A stretch of 50,883 nucleotides of DNA from an uncultured Oscillospiraceae bacterium (GCA_949298535.1 CASFXA010000111.1:1-50883); one strand, 5' to 3'. Positions 9,071-18,990 are shown, counted from the first letter of the stretch. A program made the numbers and translations. Notes: generated from the letters alone by a model not told the origin.

Positions 9071-9886
9071 ATGGATCATCCCCATGAAGGACATCGGCAG
9101 CGGGTGAAAAAGCGCTTCCGGGAACAGGGGCTGAAAAATTTTGAGCCTCACAATGTGCTGGAGCTGCTGCTTTTCTACGCTATTCCCCGCCGGGACACCA
9201 ATGAGATCGCCCATCGGCTGCTGGAGACCTTTGGAACCTTCTCCAGGGTGCTGGACGCGCCGGTGGAAGAACTGGTGAAGGTAGAGGGAATCTCGGAAAA
9301 TTCCGCGGTGCTGCTCAAGCTGATTCCTCAGATCTGTCAGCTTTATTATGAAGAAAAGGTTCAGAACCGGGCGGAACACACCGGTTCATTGGTGGACTAT
9401 TTGGGCAAAAAGCTGGTGGCAAAATATATCGGAGAGGTTCATGAGATCAGCTATCTGATCTGTCTGGACAACCGCCTGCGGGTGCTGTATTTTGGCGCCA
9501 TCAGCGAAGGAACGGGGGATTCCGTCTCCATTCTCACCAGGCGGATTGTGGAAATTGCCATCCGCTGCAACGCCACCAGCGTGATCCTGGCTCATAACCA
9601 TCCAAGCGGGTTGGCGCTGCCCTCCCGGAAGGATAAACAAACCACCATTCAGCTGTATAATGCCCTGCAAGGCGTTTCCATCCGGCTGCTGGATCACATT
9701 ATTGTGGCCCAGGGGGAATATATTTCCATGGCAGGAGGCGGGATGTTGTCCCCCACAGTGCTGGAGAGTTTTCGCAGCAGCGCCGCTTTTGCCGACGGGG
9801 ACTACGATCCCGAGGAATTGGACGCATTGCTGGACCGGCTGGAGGAAGAGTCCCGACAGACAACATTACAGGAGGAAATCCAATGA
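9071..9886 (+). CDS. radC: RadC family (JAB/MPN domain) protein
   Basis: RadC proteins were named as DNA repair proteins, but their biochemical role is unsettled; the C-terminal domain is a zinc-dependent JAB/MPN fold. The 271-residue product has an N-terminal helix-hairpin-helix-like region (EPHNVLELLLFYAI, then KVEGISENSAVLLKL) and the JAB metal motif intact: H175 and H177 in HNHPSG and D188 in SRKDKQ. The ATG at 9071 follows GGGAGG by 7 bases; the frame extends upstream only through a GTG inside the promoter. It overlaps mscS by four bases (ATGA), so the two are probably one operon. Acidic residues cluster at the C-terminus. It is a normal family length. Confidence 0.93.
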   Translation: MDHPHEGHRQRVKKRFREQGLKNFEPHNVLELLLFYAIPRRDTNEIAHRLLETFGTFSRVLDAPVEELVKVEGISENSAVLLKLIPQICQLYYEEKVQNRAEHTGSLVDYLGKKLVAKYIGEVHEISYLICLDNRLRVLYFGAISEGTGDSVSILTRRIVEIAIRCNATSVILAHNHPSGLALPSRKDKQTTIQLYNALQGVSIRLLDHIIVAQGEYISMAGGGMLSPTVLESFRSSAAFADGDYDPEELDALLDRLEEESRQTTLQEEIQ

Positions 9887-10884
9887 CCCTGTTGCCACTG
9901 ACTGCATTGACAAGAGAAAATCCCCTGACGGTAACGGAGCAGCTGTATCAAAAGGTGATGGAGCTGTGGTACTATATTCTGGATCACCTGGGGGAGATCA
10001 TCTGGCGTTTGATGATGGTGATCCTGATTCTTCTTCTGGCCCGGCTGGTTCTTTTTGCGGTTTCGCAGTGGACCAAAGGAGTAATCGCGCAGGCCAAGCG
10101 AAGGAACAATGAACAGCAAAGCCGTCGGGTCAGCAGTATGATGACCCTGCTGCGCAGTGTGGCCCGATATGGAATCTATTTTATCGCCGCCTATATGATT
10201 CTGGGACAGTTTAACCTCACCAAAGGGATGAGCAGCCTTATCGCCGCGGCGGGAATCGGCAGCGTAGCCATCGGTTTTGGCGCCCAGAGTCTGGTGAAGG
10301 ATGTGGTCACCGGTCTGTTCATGATGTTTGAAAATCAGTTTTCGGTGGGGGATTACATCAAGACCGAAACAGAGGAAGGTACTGTGGAAGCCACGGCGCT
10401 GCGGGTTACCTACCTGCGTAACCCGAAGGGAGAGCAGGTGATTATCCCCAACGGCTCCATTTCCCGGGTGATTAACTACTCCCGGGGCTATAATATCGCC
10501 CGATTGACTATCTCCACCGCCTACGAGGCGGATACCCGGCAGGTGATGGAGGTGATCGCCCAGGCGGCGGAGAAATATGCCAAAGAGCATCCCGACCTGG
10601 TGGAAGGGGAGCCTGTGGTGCTGGGTGTGATGGAATTTGCCGCTTCCAGCGTGGACATTGGCCTCACCTGCCGGGTGAAGCCTGCCATGCAGTGGGAGGT
10701 CGAGAGAGGAATCCGTCTGGCGGTCAAGGAGGAATTTGATCGTCAGGGCGTGGAGTTCCCCTATCCTCATGTGGTAACAGTGCCGGGAGATCATTCCGCC
10801 CCCGCCTTGTCCCAGCGGCAGACTCAGGAGAGAAAAAAGCCTGATTGGGCCGCTGCCGTGGATTTTGACGGAGATGATTCGTGA
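9883..10884 (+). CDS. mscS: MscS-family small-conductance mechanosensitive channel
   Basis: MscS channels open under membrane tension and release solutes during osmotic downshock. The 333-residue protein has hydrophobic helices at about 38-62 and 90-112 and the typical pore-lining third helix rich in Gly and Ala (SSLIAAAGIGSVAIGFGAQS) near 120-140, followed by the beta domain with GDYIKTETEEGTVE and the IPNGSI motif. The C-terminal cytoplasmic part ends in a charged tail. It starts at ATG 9883 behind AGGAGG and overlaps the radC stop by four bases, so it depends on the radC promoter. The tie to RadC is positional and does not imply shared function. A terminator-like hairpin follows at 11168. 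Confidence 0.92.
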   Translation: MTLLPLTALTRENPLTVTEQLYQKVMELWYYILDHLGEIIWRLMMVILILLLARLVLFAVSQWTKGVIAQAKRRNNEQQSRRVSSMMTLLRSVARYGIYFIAAYMILGQFNLTKGMSSLIAAAGIGSVAIGFGAQSLVKDVVTGLFMMFENQFSVGDYIKTETEEGTVEATALRVTYLRNPKGEQVIIPNGSISRVINYSRGYNIARLTISTAYEADTRQVMEVIAQAAEKYAKEHPDLVEGEPVVLGVMEFAASSVDIGLTCRVKPAMQWEVERGIRLAVKEEFDRQGVEFPYPHVVTVPGDHSAPALSQRQTQERKKPDWAAAVDFDGDDS

Positions 10885-11284
10885 CCCCGGTTCACCCTTT
10901 GGGGGCCGGGAGCTTTTCCGGAAGACTTTCAGAATGAACCGAATTTTATGGTTCGGCCAAAGGCAAAGGATGGAAAGGTTTCATACCGCCAGGGCGCGCA
11001 GGGAGACAAACTGAATTCTCTGCCGCCTGCCCGCGGATCATTCGGGAAGGATGCCGCTGCTTCTGCGGCAGGAAGGCCGCAATTTGCTCCGCGCCCTGCT
11101 TGCTCTTTGGAAAAAAGCCTGTTTCTCTACCGTGGAGAAAAGCGGAAAGCGTTGGAACCAACAGGATAAGGGGAATCCCAGACAGCATCCATGCCGCCGG
11201 GATCCCCCTTTTTGTCTGGATTTTTGGTTTGGAAAAGAGCCGTAAAGGCCCATCCTTATTGGGCGGGAAGGGAACTTGCCGCCG
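10885..11284. other. 400-base spacer between convergent mscS and a membrane-protein gene
   Basis: No frame here has a ribosome binding site or recognisable product. It contains short inverted repeats, such as GAACC/GGTTC around 10940, and a terminator (11168-11213). I see nothing else. Confidence 0.5.
11168..11213 (+). terminator. Intrinsic terminator after radC-mscS
   Basis: AAGGGGAATCCC (11168-11179) pairs, with one mismatch, with GGGATCCCCCTT (11199-11210), followed by a T run. Confidence 0.6.
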
Positions 11285-11791
11285 TTATCTTCCTCCGAAC
11301 AGTTTGCTCAAAGGCTCCACGATGGCCTGAAGATCGGCGATAGACTGATTGAGGCCGTCAAAGTCCAGGCTGTTGAGCTTTTCCAAAGCCTGCTGCAATT
11401 CCACCAGAGACTGCTGCACGCCGGCATCGGTATTTTTCACCAGCTGAGAGGCGTTGGAGAGGATTCCGCCAATGTCGGCATCCAAGATTTCCTTGGTGAG
11501 CGTTTCCAGATCTCCGGCAATGCTGCTGGCCTGGAGCATCAGCGTATTGACATCCTGAAGAATGATATTGAGCCGGGGCAGCAGAAAGGCGCAAATTACC
11601 ACCACCAGCGCCAGCATAGCGCCGCAAAAAATGGTGAAAAGCCTGGTGTACCGCAGCTGTCGGGCGATATTGGCTTCCATCTGCCTCAGCAGAACCAGGG
11701 TTTCATCGCCGGCGGCGTCAGGGGCCGGCGTTTTCGGCGCGGGGGAAGAAAGGGGAGGGTTTTGAGGGGTATTGGTTTCAATGTCGTTCAT
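11285..11791 (-). CDS. Hypothetical single-pass membrane protein with helical tail
   Basis: I do not recognise a specific family. The 168-residue protein has a Pro-rich cytoplasmic N-terminus (about 1-28), one transmembrane helix (about 50-72, LFTIFCGAMLALVVVICAFLLP) and a long C-terminal helical region with heptad-like leucines (residues 75-165, e.g. LVELQQALEKLNSLDFDGL). The layout resembles DUF948-type or methyl-accepting-like membrane coiled-coil proteins, but no signalling motif is present. The ATG at 11791 has GGAGGA about 7 bases upstream, and a strong promoter lies at 11987-11959, leaving a leader of about 160 bases. It stands alone, divergent from uvrB and convergent with mscS. Function unknown. 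Confidence 0.8.
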   Translation of the reverse strand: MNDIETNTPQNPPLSSPAPKTPAPDAAGDETLVLLRQMEANIARQLRYTRLFTIFCGAMLALVVVICAFLLPRLNIILQDVNTLMLQASSIAGDLETLTKEILDADIGGILSNASQLVKNTDAGVQQSLVELQQALEKLNSLDFDGLNQSIADLQAIVEPLSKLFGGR

Positions 11792-11958
11792 GAAAAATTC
11801 CTCCTGACAGATTCATTGAAGGGAGCGGGCGGGATCATCCTGCCCGGACACGGAACAGCGGGCAAAAAGATGCCGTCATGCGCGGTTGTCTGCCGACGAT
11901 GGTAAAGAGAGCGAAGGATTTCGGATGCCTGGGAGAGGAATCGCTCACTCTGAGGCCT

Positions 11959-11987
11959 ATTATAGCAGTTCCAGCCGGCAGTTCCAA
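11959..11987 (-). promoter_or_regulatory. Promoter of the 11285-11791 membrane-protein gene
   Basis: TTGGAA (11987-11982) and a perfect TATAAT (11964-11959) are separated by 17 bases on the minus strand. The transcript would carry an unusually long 5' leader (about 11953 to 11792). Confidence 0.65.
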
Positions 11988-12058
11988 GGTTTTTCCGCCG
12001 TTGTATAGAGCTGTTTTTGCAGCGTATCCTAAAGGAAGGGAAAAAGGCAAAATAGCCG

Positions 12059-12087
12059 TTGCGGCGGCGGAGAAAGTGTGATATAGT
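12059..12087 (+). promoter_or_regulatory. uvrB: Promoter of uvrB, extended -10
   Basis: TTGCGG (12059-12064) and TATAGT (12082-12087) are 17 bases apart, with TGa directly before the -10, an extended -10 element. Transcription would start near 12094, at the edge of the candidate LexA box. Confidence 0.6.
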
Positions 12088-12096
12088 AGAACCGCA

Positions 12097-12108
12097 AAAC
12101 ATTTGTTT
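12097..12108 (+). promoter_or_regulatory. Candidate LexA (SOS) box at the uvrB start site
   Basis: AAACATTTGTTT is an inverted repeat (AAACA/TGTTT) that keeps the AAC-N4-GTT core of the Gram-positive LexA site and lies right at the predicted transcription start. uvrB is a classic SOS gene in Firmicutes, which supports the call; the outer bases are not ideal. Confidence 0.45.
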
Positions 12109-12166
12109 GTTTTTGGGGCGGAGACTGCTGCCTTCCGCTGCCGTATTTTGATGATGAGGTGAAGCC

Positions 12167-14134
12167 ATGGCGGATCATTTTCAGCTTGTTTCTTCCTACA
12201 GCCCCACCGGCGATCAGCCGGAGGCCATTGAAGCCCTGTCCAAAGGGGTTTTGGCGGGACAGCGGGAGCAGGTATTAAAGGGCGTCACTGGTTCCGGCAA
12301 AACCTTTACTATGGCCAATATCATCGCTCAGGTGAACCGGCCAACCTTGGTGCTGGCTCACAATAAGACCCTGGCGGCTCAGCTGTGCAGCGAGTTTCGG
12401 GAATTCTTCCCCAACAATGCGGTGGAGTATTTCGTCTCCTACTACGACTACTACCAGCCGGAAGCCTATATCGCCGCCACGGATACTTATATCGAAAAAG
12501 ACAGCGCTATCAACGATGAGATTGAGAAGCTGCGCCACTCCGCCACCTCCGCCCTGTCGGAGCGGAGGGATGTGATTATTGTCGCCAGCGTCTCCTGTAT
12601 CTACACCCTGGGCGACCCCATTGATTACCGGAATATGGTGATTTCCCTGCGGCTGGGGATGCAGAAGGACCGGGACGAGCTGATTAAAAAGCTGGTGGAG
12701 ATCCAGTATGAGCGCAACGATATGAACTTTGTCCGCAACAAGTTCCGGGTCCGGGGGGACGTGGTGGAGATTTACCCCGCCTACTCCAGCGACACCGCCA
12801 TCCGGGTGGAGTTTTTCGGGGATGAGATTGAGCGGTTGTGTGAGATCAACACCGTCACCGGCGAAGTCAAGAATTTTGTTTCCCATGTGGCCATCTATCC
12901 CGCTTCCCATTACATCGTCCCCCATGAGCGGATCCTCAAAGCGGTGGAGGAACTGCGGGAGGAATGTGATCAGCGGGTGGCCTACTTCCGTTCGGAAGGA
13001 AAGCTCATTGAGGCCCAGCGGATTGCGGAACGAACCAACTACGATATGGAAATGCTGCTGGAGGTGGGTTTTTGCTCCGGCATTGAGAACTATTCCCGGG
13101 TTCTTTCAGGTCGGGCGCCGGGAAGCACCCCCTACACGCTGCTGGACTATTTTCCCAAGGATTTTCTGCTGTTCATCGATGAATCCCATGTGACCCTGCC
13201 GCAGGTGCGGGGAATGTACGGGGGAGACCGTTCCAGAAAGGAAAATTTGGTGCAGTATGGTTTTCGTTTGCCTTCTGCCCTGGACAATCGTCCTTTGAAT
13301 TTTGGGGAGTTTCAAAGCAAACTGAACCAGATCATCTATGTCAGCGCCACTCCCGGAGATTATGAGAAGGAACACAGCAGCCAGGTTGTGGAGCAGATCA
13401 TCCGGCCCACCGGTTTGTTGGATCCGGAGATCGACGTGCGCCCGGTGGACGGCCAGATCGACGATCTGATTTCTGAAATCAATCTCCGTACCCAGAAGCA
13501 GGAGCGGGTGCTGGTGACTACCCTCACTAAAAAGATGGCGGAGGACCTGACCGATTATCTGGAAAAGACGGGGATCAAGGTGCGGTATATGCACCACGAC
13601 ATCGATACCATGGAGCGGATGGAGATCATCCGGGATCTGCGCCGGGGCATTTTCGACGTGCTGGTGGGCATCAATCTTCTGCGGGAAGGGCTGGATATTC
13701 CGGAGGTGTCTCTGGTGGCCATTCTGGACGCTGATAAGGAGGGCTTCCTCCGGTCAGAAACCTCTTTGGTGCAGACCATTGGCCGGGCGGCCAGAAACGC
13801 CGAGGGTAAGGTGATTATGTACGCCGATACGGTGACGGACTCCATGGAAAAGGCCATCTCCGAGACCTACCGCCGCCGGGAGATTCAGAAAAAATACAAT
13901 GAGGACCATGGCATTGTTCCCAAGTCCATCCACAAGGAGATCCGGGATATTCTGGAGATTTCCACCAACGAGAAGGGTGAGAAGAAGCACAAAGCCCGCA
14001 CCATGTCCCAGAAAGAGCGGGAGGCCACCATCGCCAAGCTGACGGCGGAGATGAAGAACGCCGCCCAACTGCTGGAATTTGAACACGCCGCATATCTCCG
14101 GGACAAGATCAAAAAACTCAAGGAGCAGAAATAA
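12167..14134 (+). CDS. uvrB: UvrB, excinuclease ABC subunit B
   Basis: UvrB verifies DNA damage after delivery by UvrA and recruits UvrC for incision in nucleotide excision repair. The 655-residue protein has Walker A GVTGSGKT at 39-46, the beta-hairpin that clamps DNA ([13 protein letters not shown] followed by [10 protein letters not shown]), DESHVT (DEAD-like box), the helicase C domain with [16 protein letters not shown] and QTIGRAARN, and a C-terminal UVR domain (about 615-655) that contacts UvrC. The ATG at 12167 follows GAGGTG by 6-7 bases. It has its own promoter and a possible SOS box, and uvrA follows 208 bases downstream in the same orientation. uvrC is not in the window. Normal length, no defects seen. 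Confidence 0.98.
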   Translation: MADHFQLVSSYSPTGDQPEAIEALSKGVLAGQREQVLKGVTGSGKTFTMANIIAQVNRPTLVLAHNKTLAAQLCSEFREFFPNNAVEYFVSYYDYYQPEAYIAATDTYIEKDSAINDEIEKLRHSATSALSERRDVIIVASVSCIYTLGDPIDYRNMVISLRLGMQKDRDELIKKLVEIQYERNDMNFVRNKFRVRGDVVEIYPAYSSDTAIRVEFFGDEIERLCEINTVTGEVKNFVSHVAIYPASHYIVPHERILKAVEELREECDQRVAYFRSEGKLIEAQRIAERTNYDMEMLLEVGFCSGIENYSRVLSGRAPGSTPYTLLDYFPKDFLLFIDESHVTLPQVRGMYGGDRSRKENLVQYGFRLPSALDNRPLNFGEFQSKLNQIIYVSATPGDYEKEHSSQVVEQIIRPTGLLDPEIDVRPVDGQIDDLISEINLRTQKQERVLVTTLTKKMAEDLTDYLEKTGIKVRYMHHDIDTMERMEIIRDLRRGIFDVLVGINLLREGLDIPEVSLVAILDADKEGFLRSETSLVQTIGRAARNAEGKVIMYADTVTDSMEKAISETYRRREIQKKYNEDHGIVPKSIHKEIRDILEISTNEKGEKKHKARTMSQKEREATIAKLTAEMKNAAQLLEFEHAAYLRDKIKKLKEQK

Positions 14135-14290
14135 TCCGTTTGTCAGGGATGTCGCTTTCAGCGGAGAGAATCATTTCAGACAAAATTCAGGATCCGAGCC
14201 TGATCTTGCCCCGCGTGGCAGGAAATTCATGGGATGCCGCCAGTTTGCGGTGCGTTCCAAGGGAGTGAAGTACCCCCTGAAAGCGTGCTG

Positions 14291-14312
14291 AAATTTTGAG
14301 GCGCGTTCCAAT
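14291..14312. repeat. Second copy of the 22-base intergenic repeat
   Basis: GAAATTTTGAGGCGCGTTCC (plus AA) lies in the uvrB-uvrA spacer, 30 bases before the uvrA start. It matches 7432-7452 apart from one inserted G and one C-to-T change. The rest of this 208-base spacer shows no clear promoter or terminator. Confidence 0.4.
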
Positions 14313-14342
14313 CATGTTGCTGATATATGGGAGGAAACCATT

Positions 14343-17177
14343 TTGCCAAAGGATCAAATTGTTATCAAGGGGGCCCGGGAAAACAACCTGAAAAACGTGG
14401 ACCTGACCCTGCCCCGGGATCAGCTGATTGTTTTTACAGGGCTGTCCGGTTCCGGCAAGACTTCTCTTGCCTTCGACACCATCTACGCCGACGGCCAGCG
14501 GCGGTATGTGGAGAGCCTGTCCTCTTACGCCAGGCAGTTCTTGGGGCAGATGGACAAGCCGGACGTGGATTATATTGAGGGACTTTCTCCGGCTATTTCC
14601 ATCGACCAGAAGACCACTTCCAAAAATCCACGATCCACCGTGGGCACTGTCACCGAGATTTATGACTATCTCCGCCTGCTGTACGCCCGGATCGGCGTGC
14701 CCCATTGCCCTGTCTGCGGAAGGGTCATTCAGCAGCAGACGGTGGACCAGATCGTGGATAAGATCATGGCGCTGCCCACCGGCACCAAGATCCAGGTATT
14801 GGCTCCGGTGGTGCGCCAGCGGAAGGGAGAACACGTCAAGGAGTTTGACAACGCCCGCCGCTCCGGCTATGTCCGGGTCCGGGTGGACGGCATCATGTAT
14901 GAGCTGACCGAAAACATCAAGCTGGAGAAGAACAAGAAGCATACCATTGAGATTGTGGTGGACCGGCTGATTATCAAGGAGGAGATCCGTTCCCGCCTGT
15001 CTGACTCCATCGAGACCGCTTCCGCCCTCACCGGCGGTTTGGCATTGGTGGACGTCATCGGCGGAGAGGAGATCCTGTTCTCCCAGAACTACTCCTGTCC
15101 CGATCATGATATTTCCATTGAGGAGCTGAACCCCCGGCTCTTTTCCTTCAATAACCCCGCCGGCGCCTGCGAAAAATGTACCGGCCTGGGGGTATTCCAG
15201 CGGGTGGATCCGGATCTGATTATCCGGGACCAGAATTTGTCCATCCGGGATGGAGCCATCCGGGCCTGTGGCTGGAGCTACGACCAGGGTGGGATCACCC
15301 AGATGTACTTTGACGGCCTTTCCAGAGCTTACGGTCTGCCCCTGGACGTTCCCGTCAAGGATATTCCCAAGGAGAAGATGGACCTGGTGCTGTATGGCAC
15401 GAAAGGGGAGAAGTTCCTTATGGAGCGGGAGACCGGCACCATGCAGGGGTCTTATTATTCCGATTTCGAGGGGATTGTCAACAATCTGGAGCGGCGCTAC
15501 CGGGAGACTCAGAGCGACTATTCCCGGATGGAAATCGCCAACTATATGACGGCGGTGGAGTGCCCCGTCTGCCATGGGGACCGGCTGAAAAAGATTGTGC
15601 TGGCGGTGACGGTAGGAGGCAAAAACATCGCGGAGCTGTGCCGGATGTCCGTCTCCCAGGCTTATGACTTTATCTCCGGGCTGGAGCTGACCCCCACCGA
15701 GGAGATGATCGCCGGGCAGATTATCAAGGAGATTCGGGAGCGTCTGGGCTTCCTCATCAATGTGGGCTTGGAGTATCTCACCCTGGCCCGGTCCTCCGGC
15801 ACCCTTTCCGGCGGCGAAAGCCAGCGGATCCGCCTGGCCACTCAGATCGGCTCCTCCCTGGTGGGAGTGCTGTACATTCTGGATGAGCCCAGCATTGGTC
15901 TGCATCAGCGGGACAATGACCGCCTCATCGCCACCCTCAAGCGGCTGCGGGACATCGGCAACACTGTCATTGTGGTGGAACATGACGAGGACACCATGAT
16001 GGCTTCAGATTTCATTGTGGACGTTGGCCCCGGAGCAGGCATCCATGGGGGCAATATCATTTATGCGGGCACACCGGCGGGAATTCTGGATTGTCCCGAT
16101 TCCATCACCGGACAGTTCCTCAGCGGACGGAAGAAGGTGCCGCTGCCGCCGGAGCGCCGGAAAGGCAATGGCAATGTTCTCCGGGTGTTGGGGGCCCAGG
16201 AACACAATCTGAAGAAGATCGACGTGGATTTCCCGTTGGGGACCTTTATCGCGGTCACCGGCGTCTCCGGTTCCGGCAAGAGCAGCCTGGTCAATGAAGT
16301 GCTGTACAAGGCCCTCTGCGTCCAGCTGGGAGGGGCCAGAGTCCGCCCCGGCAAGCATCAGGGGATTGAGGGGCTGGAGTATGTGGACAAGGTTATCGCC
16401 ATCGACCAGTCGCCCATTGGACGAACCCCCCGGTCCAATCCCGCCACCTATACCGGCACCTTCAACGACATCCGGGAGGTGTTCGCTTCCACCAATGACG
16501 CCAAGATGCGGGGCTACAAGAGCAGCCGGTTTTCCTTCAATGTCAAGGGGGGACGGTGCGAGGCCTGCGAAGGGGATGGCATTATCAAGATCGAAATGCA
16601 CTTTTTGCCGGATGTGTTTGTTCCCTGTGAGGTATGCAAGGGCCGCCGGTACAACCGGGAGACTCTGGAAGTAAAGTACCGGGGCAAGAGCATTTATGAT
16701 GTGCTGGAGATGACGGTGGAGGAGGGGCTGGACTTTTTCCAGAATCACCAGAAGATCCGGCGCCGTCTTCAGACCCTCTACGATGTGGGCTTGGGGTACA
16801 TCAAGATCGGCCAGCCGGCCACCACTCTCTCCGGCGGCGAAGCCCAGCGGGTGAAGCTGGCCACCGAGCTGTCCCGCCGCTCCACCGGCAAGACGATTTA
16901 TATCCTGGATGAACCCACCACCGGTCTCCATGCCGCCGATGTGAAGAAGCTCATCGAGGTGCTGCAAAAATTTGTGGACGCCGGCAATACGGTGGTGGTC
17001 ATTGAGCATAATATGGATGTCATCAAAACCGCTGATTATCTCATCGACCTGGGTCCCGAAGGGGGAGACAAGGGAGGCACGCTGGTCTGCTGCGGCACGC
17101 CGGAGGAGGTGGCTGCCTGCGAAACTTCCTACACCGGAAAATATTTAAAAAAGGTGTTGGAGCGCTGGGGAGAATAG
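14343..17177 (+). CDS. uvrA: UvrA, excinuclease ABC subunit A
   Basis: UvrA is the damage-scanning ABC ATPase of nucleotide excision repair and loads UvrB on lesions. The 944-residue protein has two ATPase halves: Walker A GLSGSGKT at 33-40 with signature [14 protein letters not shown] near 490, and [10 protein letters not shown] near 640 with signature [14 protein letters not shown] near 835. Zinc-binding cysteines are visible as CPVC, CEKC and the C-terminal finger CEAC...CEVC. Start: TTG at 14343, eight bases after GGGAGG; no ATG in frame has a comparable site. It follows uvrB and may share its transcript. The short repeat at 14291 lies in its leader. Normal length, all nucleotide-binding motifs intact. 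Confidence 0.98.
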   Translation: MPKDQIVIKGARENNLKNVDLTLPRDQLIVFTGLSGSGKTSLAFDTIYADGQRRYVESLSSYARQFLGQMDKPDVDYIEGLSPAISIDQKTTSKNPRSTVGTVTEIYDYLRLLYARIGVPHCPVCGRVIQQQTVDQIVDKIMALPTGTKIQVLAPVVRQRKGEHVKEFDNARRSGYVRVRVDGIMYELTENIKLEKNKKHTIEIVVDRLIIKEEIRSRLSDSIETASALTGGLALVDVIGGEEILFSQNYSCPDHDISIEELNPRLFSFNNPAGACEKCTGLGVFQRVDPDLIIRDQNLSIRDGAIRACGWSYDQGGITQMYFDGLSRAYGLPLDVPVKDIPKEKMDLVLYGTKGEKFLMERETGTMQGSYYSDFEGIVNNLERRYRETQSDYSRMEIANYMTAVECPVCHGDRLKKIVLAVTVGGKNIAELCRMSVSQAYDFISGLELTPTEEMIAGQIIKEIRERLGFLINVGLEYLTLARSSGTLSGGESQRIRLATQIGSSLVGVLYILDEPSIGLHQRDNDRLIATLKRLRDIGNTVIVVEHDEDTMMASDFIVDVGPGAGIHGGNIIYAGTPAGILDCPDSITGQFLSGRKKVPLPPERRKGNGNVLRVLGAQEHNLKKIDVDFPLGTFIAVTGVSGSGKSSLVNEVLYKALCVQLGGARVRPGKHQGIEGLEYVDKVIAIDQSPIGRTPRSNPATYTGTFNDIREVFASTNDAKMRGYKSSRFSFNVKGGRCEACEGDGIIKIEMHFLPDVFVPCEVCKGRRYNRETLEVKYRGKSIYDVLEMTVEEGLDFFQNHQKIRRRLQTLYDVGLGYIKIGQPATTLSGGEAQRVKLATELSRRSTGKTIYILDEPTTGLHAADVKKLIEVLQKFVDAGNTVVVIEHNMDVIKTADYLIDLGPEGGDKGGTLVCCGTPEEVAACETSYTGKYLKKVLERWGE

Positions 17178-17243
17178 GAGCAGGTCCGTCAAAAACAAGG
17201 ATGACAGAATCTTGAAAAATTTTTTTTGAAGCAGAAAAAGGAC

Positions 17244-17272
17244 TTTACAAAAATATACTCCTGTGGTATACT
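17244..17272 (+). promoter_or_regulatory. Strong promoter of the rubredoxin gene
   Basis: TTTACA (17244-17249) and TATACT (17267-17272) are 17 bases apart, with TGg before the -10. The region around it is AT-rich, unlike the neighbouring genes. Expected start near 17279. Confidence 0.75.
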
Positions 17273-17282
17273 AACGTCAGAG

Positions 17283-17297
17283 TTGGACGAGGTCCAA
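17283..17297 (+). promoter_or_regulatory. Palindrome at the rubredoxin transcription start, possible operator
   Basis: TTGGAC-GAG-GTCCAA is a perfect 6-bp inverted repeat with a 3-base centre, just after the predicted start site. That is the position of a repressor operator, but it could also form a 5'-end hairpin. It does not match the PerR or Fur consensus. Confidence 0.4.
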
Positions 17298-17327
17298 ATA
17301 TTTCAACCAAGAAAAGGAGACGTTATC

Positions 17328-17486
17328 ATGGCCAAGTATGTATGTTCCGTTTGCGGATTTGTGTATGACGAGGCGGAAGGTTACGCCGACGGCGGCATTG
17401 CTCCCGGCACCAAGTGGGAGGATGTTCCCGAGGATTTCACCTGCCCCCTGTGCGGCGTGGACAAGTCCATGTTTGAGGCTGAATAA
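17328..17486 (+). CDS. Rubredoxin
   Basis: Rubredoxin is a small cytoplasmic iron protein that carries single electrons, in anaerobes typically to flavodiiron proteins or rubrerythrin. The 52-residue protein has the four iron-binding cysteines in two CxxCG loops: C6 and C9 (CSVCGFVYD) and C39 and C42 (CPLCG), with the expected aromatic and acidic residues (W30, F37) between. The ATG at 17328 follows AAGGAGA by 7 bases; an upstream in-frame extension would read through the promoter. It is transcribed alone from a strong promoter and ended by a terminator. The next gene encodes a flavodiiron protein, the usual acceptor, so the two probably work together against oxygen or nitric oxide. Confidence 0.97.
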   Translation: MAKYVCSVCGFVYDEAEGYADGGIAPGTKWEDVPEDFTCPLCGVDKSMFEAE

Positions 17487-17516
17487 TCGCCAGGTTCAGA
17501 CCGGCGCGTGAAAAGG

Positions 17517-17559
17517 TGTGCAATCCAAGGGGAATTCCCCGCTGGCTTGCACATTTTTT
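17517..17559 (+). terminator. Intrinsic terminator after rubredoxin
   Basis: TGTGCAA (17517-17523) pairs with TTGCACA (17547-17553), enclosing a second stem (GGGGAATTCCCC), followed by six T. Confidence 0.8.
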
Positions 17560-17728
17560 CGGTGTTCTTCTTTGCTCAGGGCCAAGGTACGCTGAAAAGG
17601 GGAGCGCTTCGGCCCTCTTTCCCCATCATCCCGTCTCCGGAGAATAGTGAAAAAAATCGGTTGTTTCCGGCAAAATAATCGGTGGCGCCGTAAAGGGCCA
17701 TACAGATCGAGAAGGAGCGAATGTAACC

Positions 17729-18934
17729 ATGAAATTTCAGATCAAACCCGGCGTCTATTCCATCGGCGCCCTCAATCCCGCCATGCGGGTCTTCGACATC
17801 GTGATGAAGACCGATTATGGCACCTCTTATAATTCTTATCTGGTGCGGGGCAGCGAAAAGACCGCCCTCATCGACGCCTGCCACAAATCCTTCCTGCCCC
17901 AGTATCTGGACAATATCCGCCAGGTGTGCGATCCCAGGGAGATCAGCATCATCGTCCTCAACCACAATGAGCCGGACCACACCGGCGCGTTGGCCAGCCT
18001 GCTGGAGGAAGTGGGCGATGTGACCATCTATACCACTCAGGCCGGCTCTATTTACGTCAAGGCCATCACCAACCGCACCGACCTGAATCTGAAGGTGGTC
18101 AAGGACGGAGATACGGTGGACCTGGGGGGCAAGACTCTGCGCTTCATTCCCGCGCCCTTCCTCCACTGGCCGGATTCCATGTTCACCTATCTGCCGGAGG
18201 ACCGTCTGGTCTTCACCTGCGATTTCCTGGGTTCCCATTACTGCGAGCCCTATTTGTGGGACTACCGGATGGCTTATCCCAAGAAGTATGAGGAGGCTTT
18301 CCTGGGCTACTATCAGGCGATTTTCGGACCCTTTAAGAAATACGTGCTGGCGGGTCTGGATAAGCTGGCGACATTGGATTATGACATGGCTCTCACCAGC
18401 CATGGTCCGGTGCTGACCCGGGAGCAGGGCGGCTATCTGGATTACGCCCTGGAGAAATACCGCCTCTGGAGTACCCCCGAAAAACGGGAGAAGAAGCTGG
18501 TGCCGGTGTTCTATACCTCCGCCTACGGCAACACCAGAAAGGTGGCCCAGAAGGTGGCGGACGGCATTTTGTCGGTGGTGGACGCCGATGTGGCGCTGTA
18601 TGACATCATCGACCACGACCTGTGCAAGCTGGCTCAGCTGCTCAACGAGTGCGACGGATTTGCCATCGGCACTCCCACCATCAACCGGGACGCGGTGCCC
18701 CCGGTCTGGCAGCTGCTCAGCTGCTTTGACGCTATTGGCAGTGCCAAACGCCCCTGCGTGGTGTTCGGCTCCTACGGCTGGAGCGGCGAGGGCGTGCCCA
18801 ATGTCTGTGCCCGCCTGACTTCCCTCAAGTGCGCGCTGGCGGCGGAGGGGCTGAAGGTGAACTTCGTTCCCACCGCTGAGGATCTGGACAAGGCTTTTGC
18901 GCTGGGAGAGGCCCTGGGTAAGGCCATCGGCTGA
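17729..18934 (+). CDS. Flavodiiron protein (A-type flavoprotein, FprA-like)
   Basis: Flavodiiron proteins reduce O2 to water and/or NO to N2O in the cytoplasm, protecting anaerobes. The 401-residue protein has the metallo-beta-lactamase-like diiron domain first, with all iron ligands in place: H79, E81 and D83 in HNEPDH, H146 in FLHWPD, D165 and H225. The flavodoxin domain (about 255-401) begins VPVFYTSAYGNTRKVAQ, an FMN-phosphate loop. There is no C-terminal rubredoxin or flavin reductase extension, so it is the simple class A form needing an external donor, plausibly the rubredoxin just upstream. The ATG at 17729 has GAAGGAG 11 bases before. A terminator separates it from rubredoxin, and no convincing promoter is seen in the 170-base gap. 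O2 versus NO preference cannot be read from sequence. Confidence 0.95.
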   Translation: MKFQIKPGVYSIGALNPAMRVFDIVMKTDYGTSYNSYLVRGSEKTALIDACHKSFLPQYLDNIRQVCDPREISIIVLNHNEPDHTGALASLLEEVGDVTIYTTQAGSIYVKAITNRTDLNLKVVKDGDTVDLGGKTLRFIPAPFLHWPDSMFTYLPEDRLVFTCDFLGSHYCEPYLWDYRMAYPKKYEEAFLGYYQAIFGPFKKYVLAGLDKLATLDYDMALTSHGPVLTREQGGYLDYALEKYRLWSTPEKREKKLVPVFYTSAYGNTRKVAQKVADGILSVVDADVALYDIIDHDLCKLAQLLNECDGFAIGTPTINRDAVPPVWQLLSCFDAIGSAKRPCVVFGSYGWSGEGVPNVCARLTSLKCALAAEGLKVNFVPTAEDLDKAFALGEALGKAIG

Positions 18935-18951
18935 CTGGGATGAAAAGGTCT

Positions 18952-18990
18952 ACAGCCTGGAAGGGAATTTCACCTTTCCAGGCTGTTTTT
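18952..18990 (+). terminator. Intrinsic terminator after the flavodiiron gene
   Basis: ACAGCCTGGAA (18952-18962) pairs perfectly with TTCCAGGCTGT (18976-18986), followed by T residues. Confidence 0.85.

Noticed and set aside
11788..12168. Minus-strand frame covering the leader and promoter of the membrane-protein gene
   Set aside because: It spans the TATAAT promoter and the uvrB start region and lacks a ribosome binding site.
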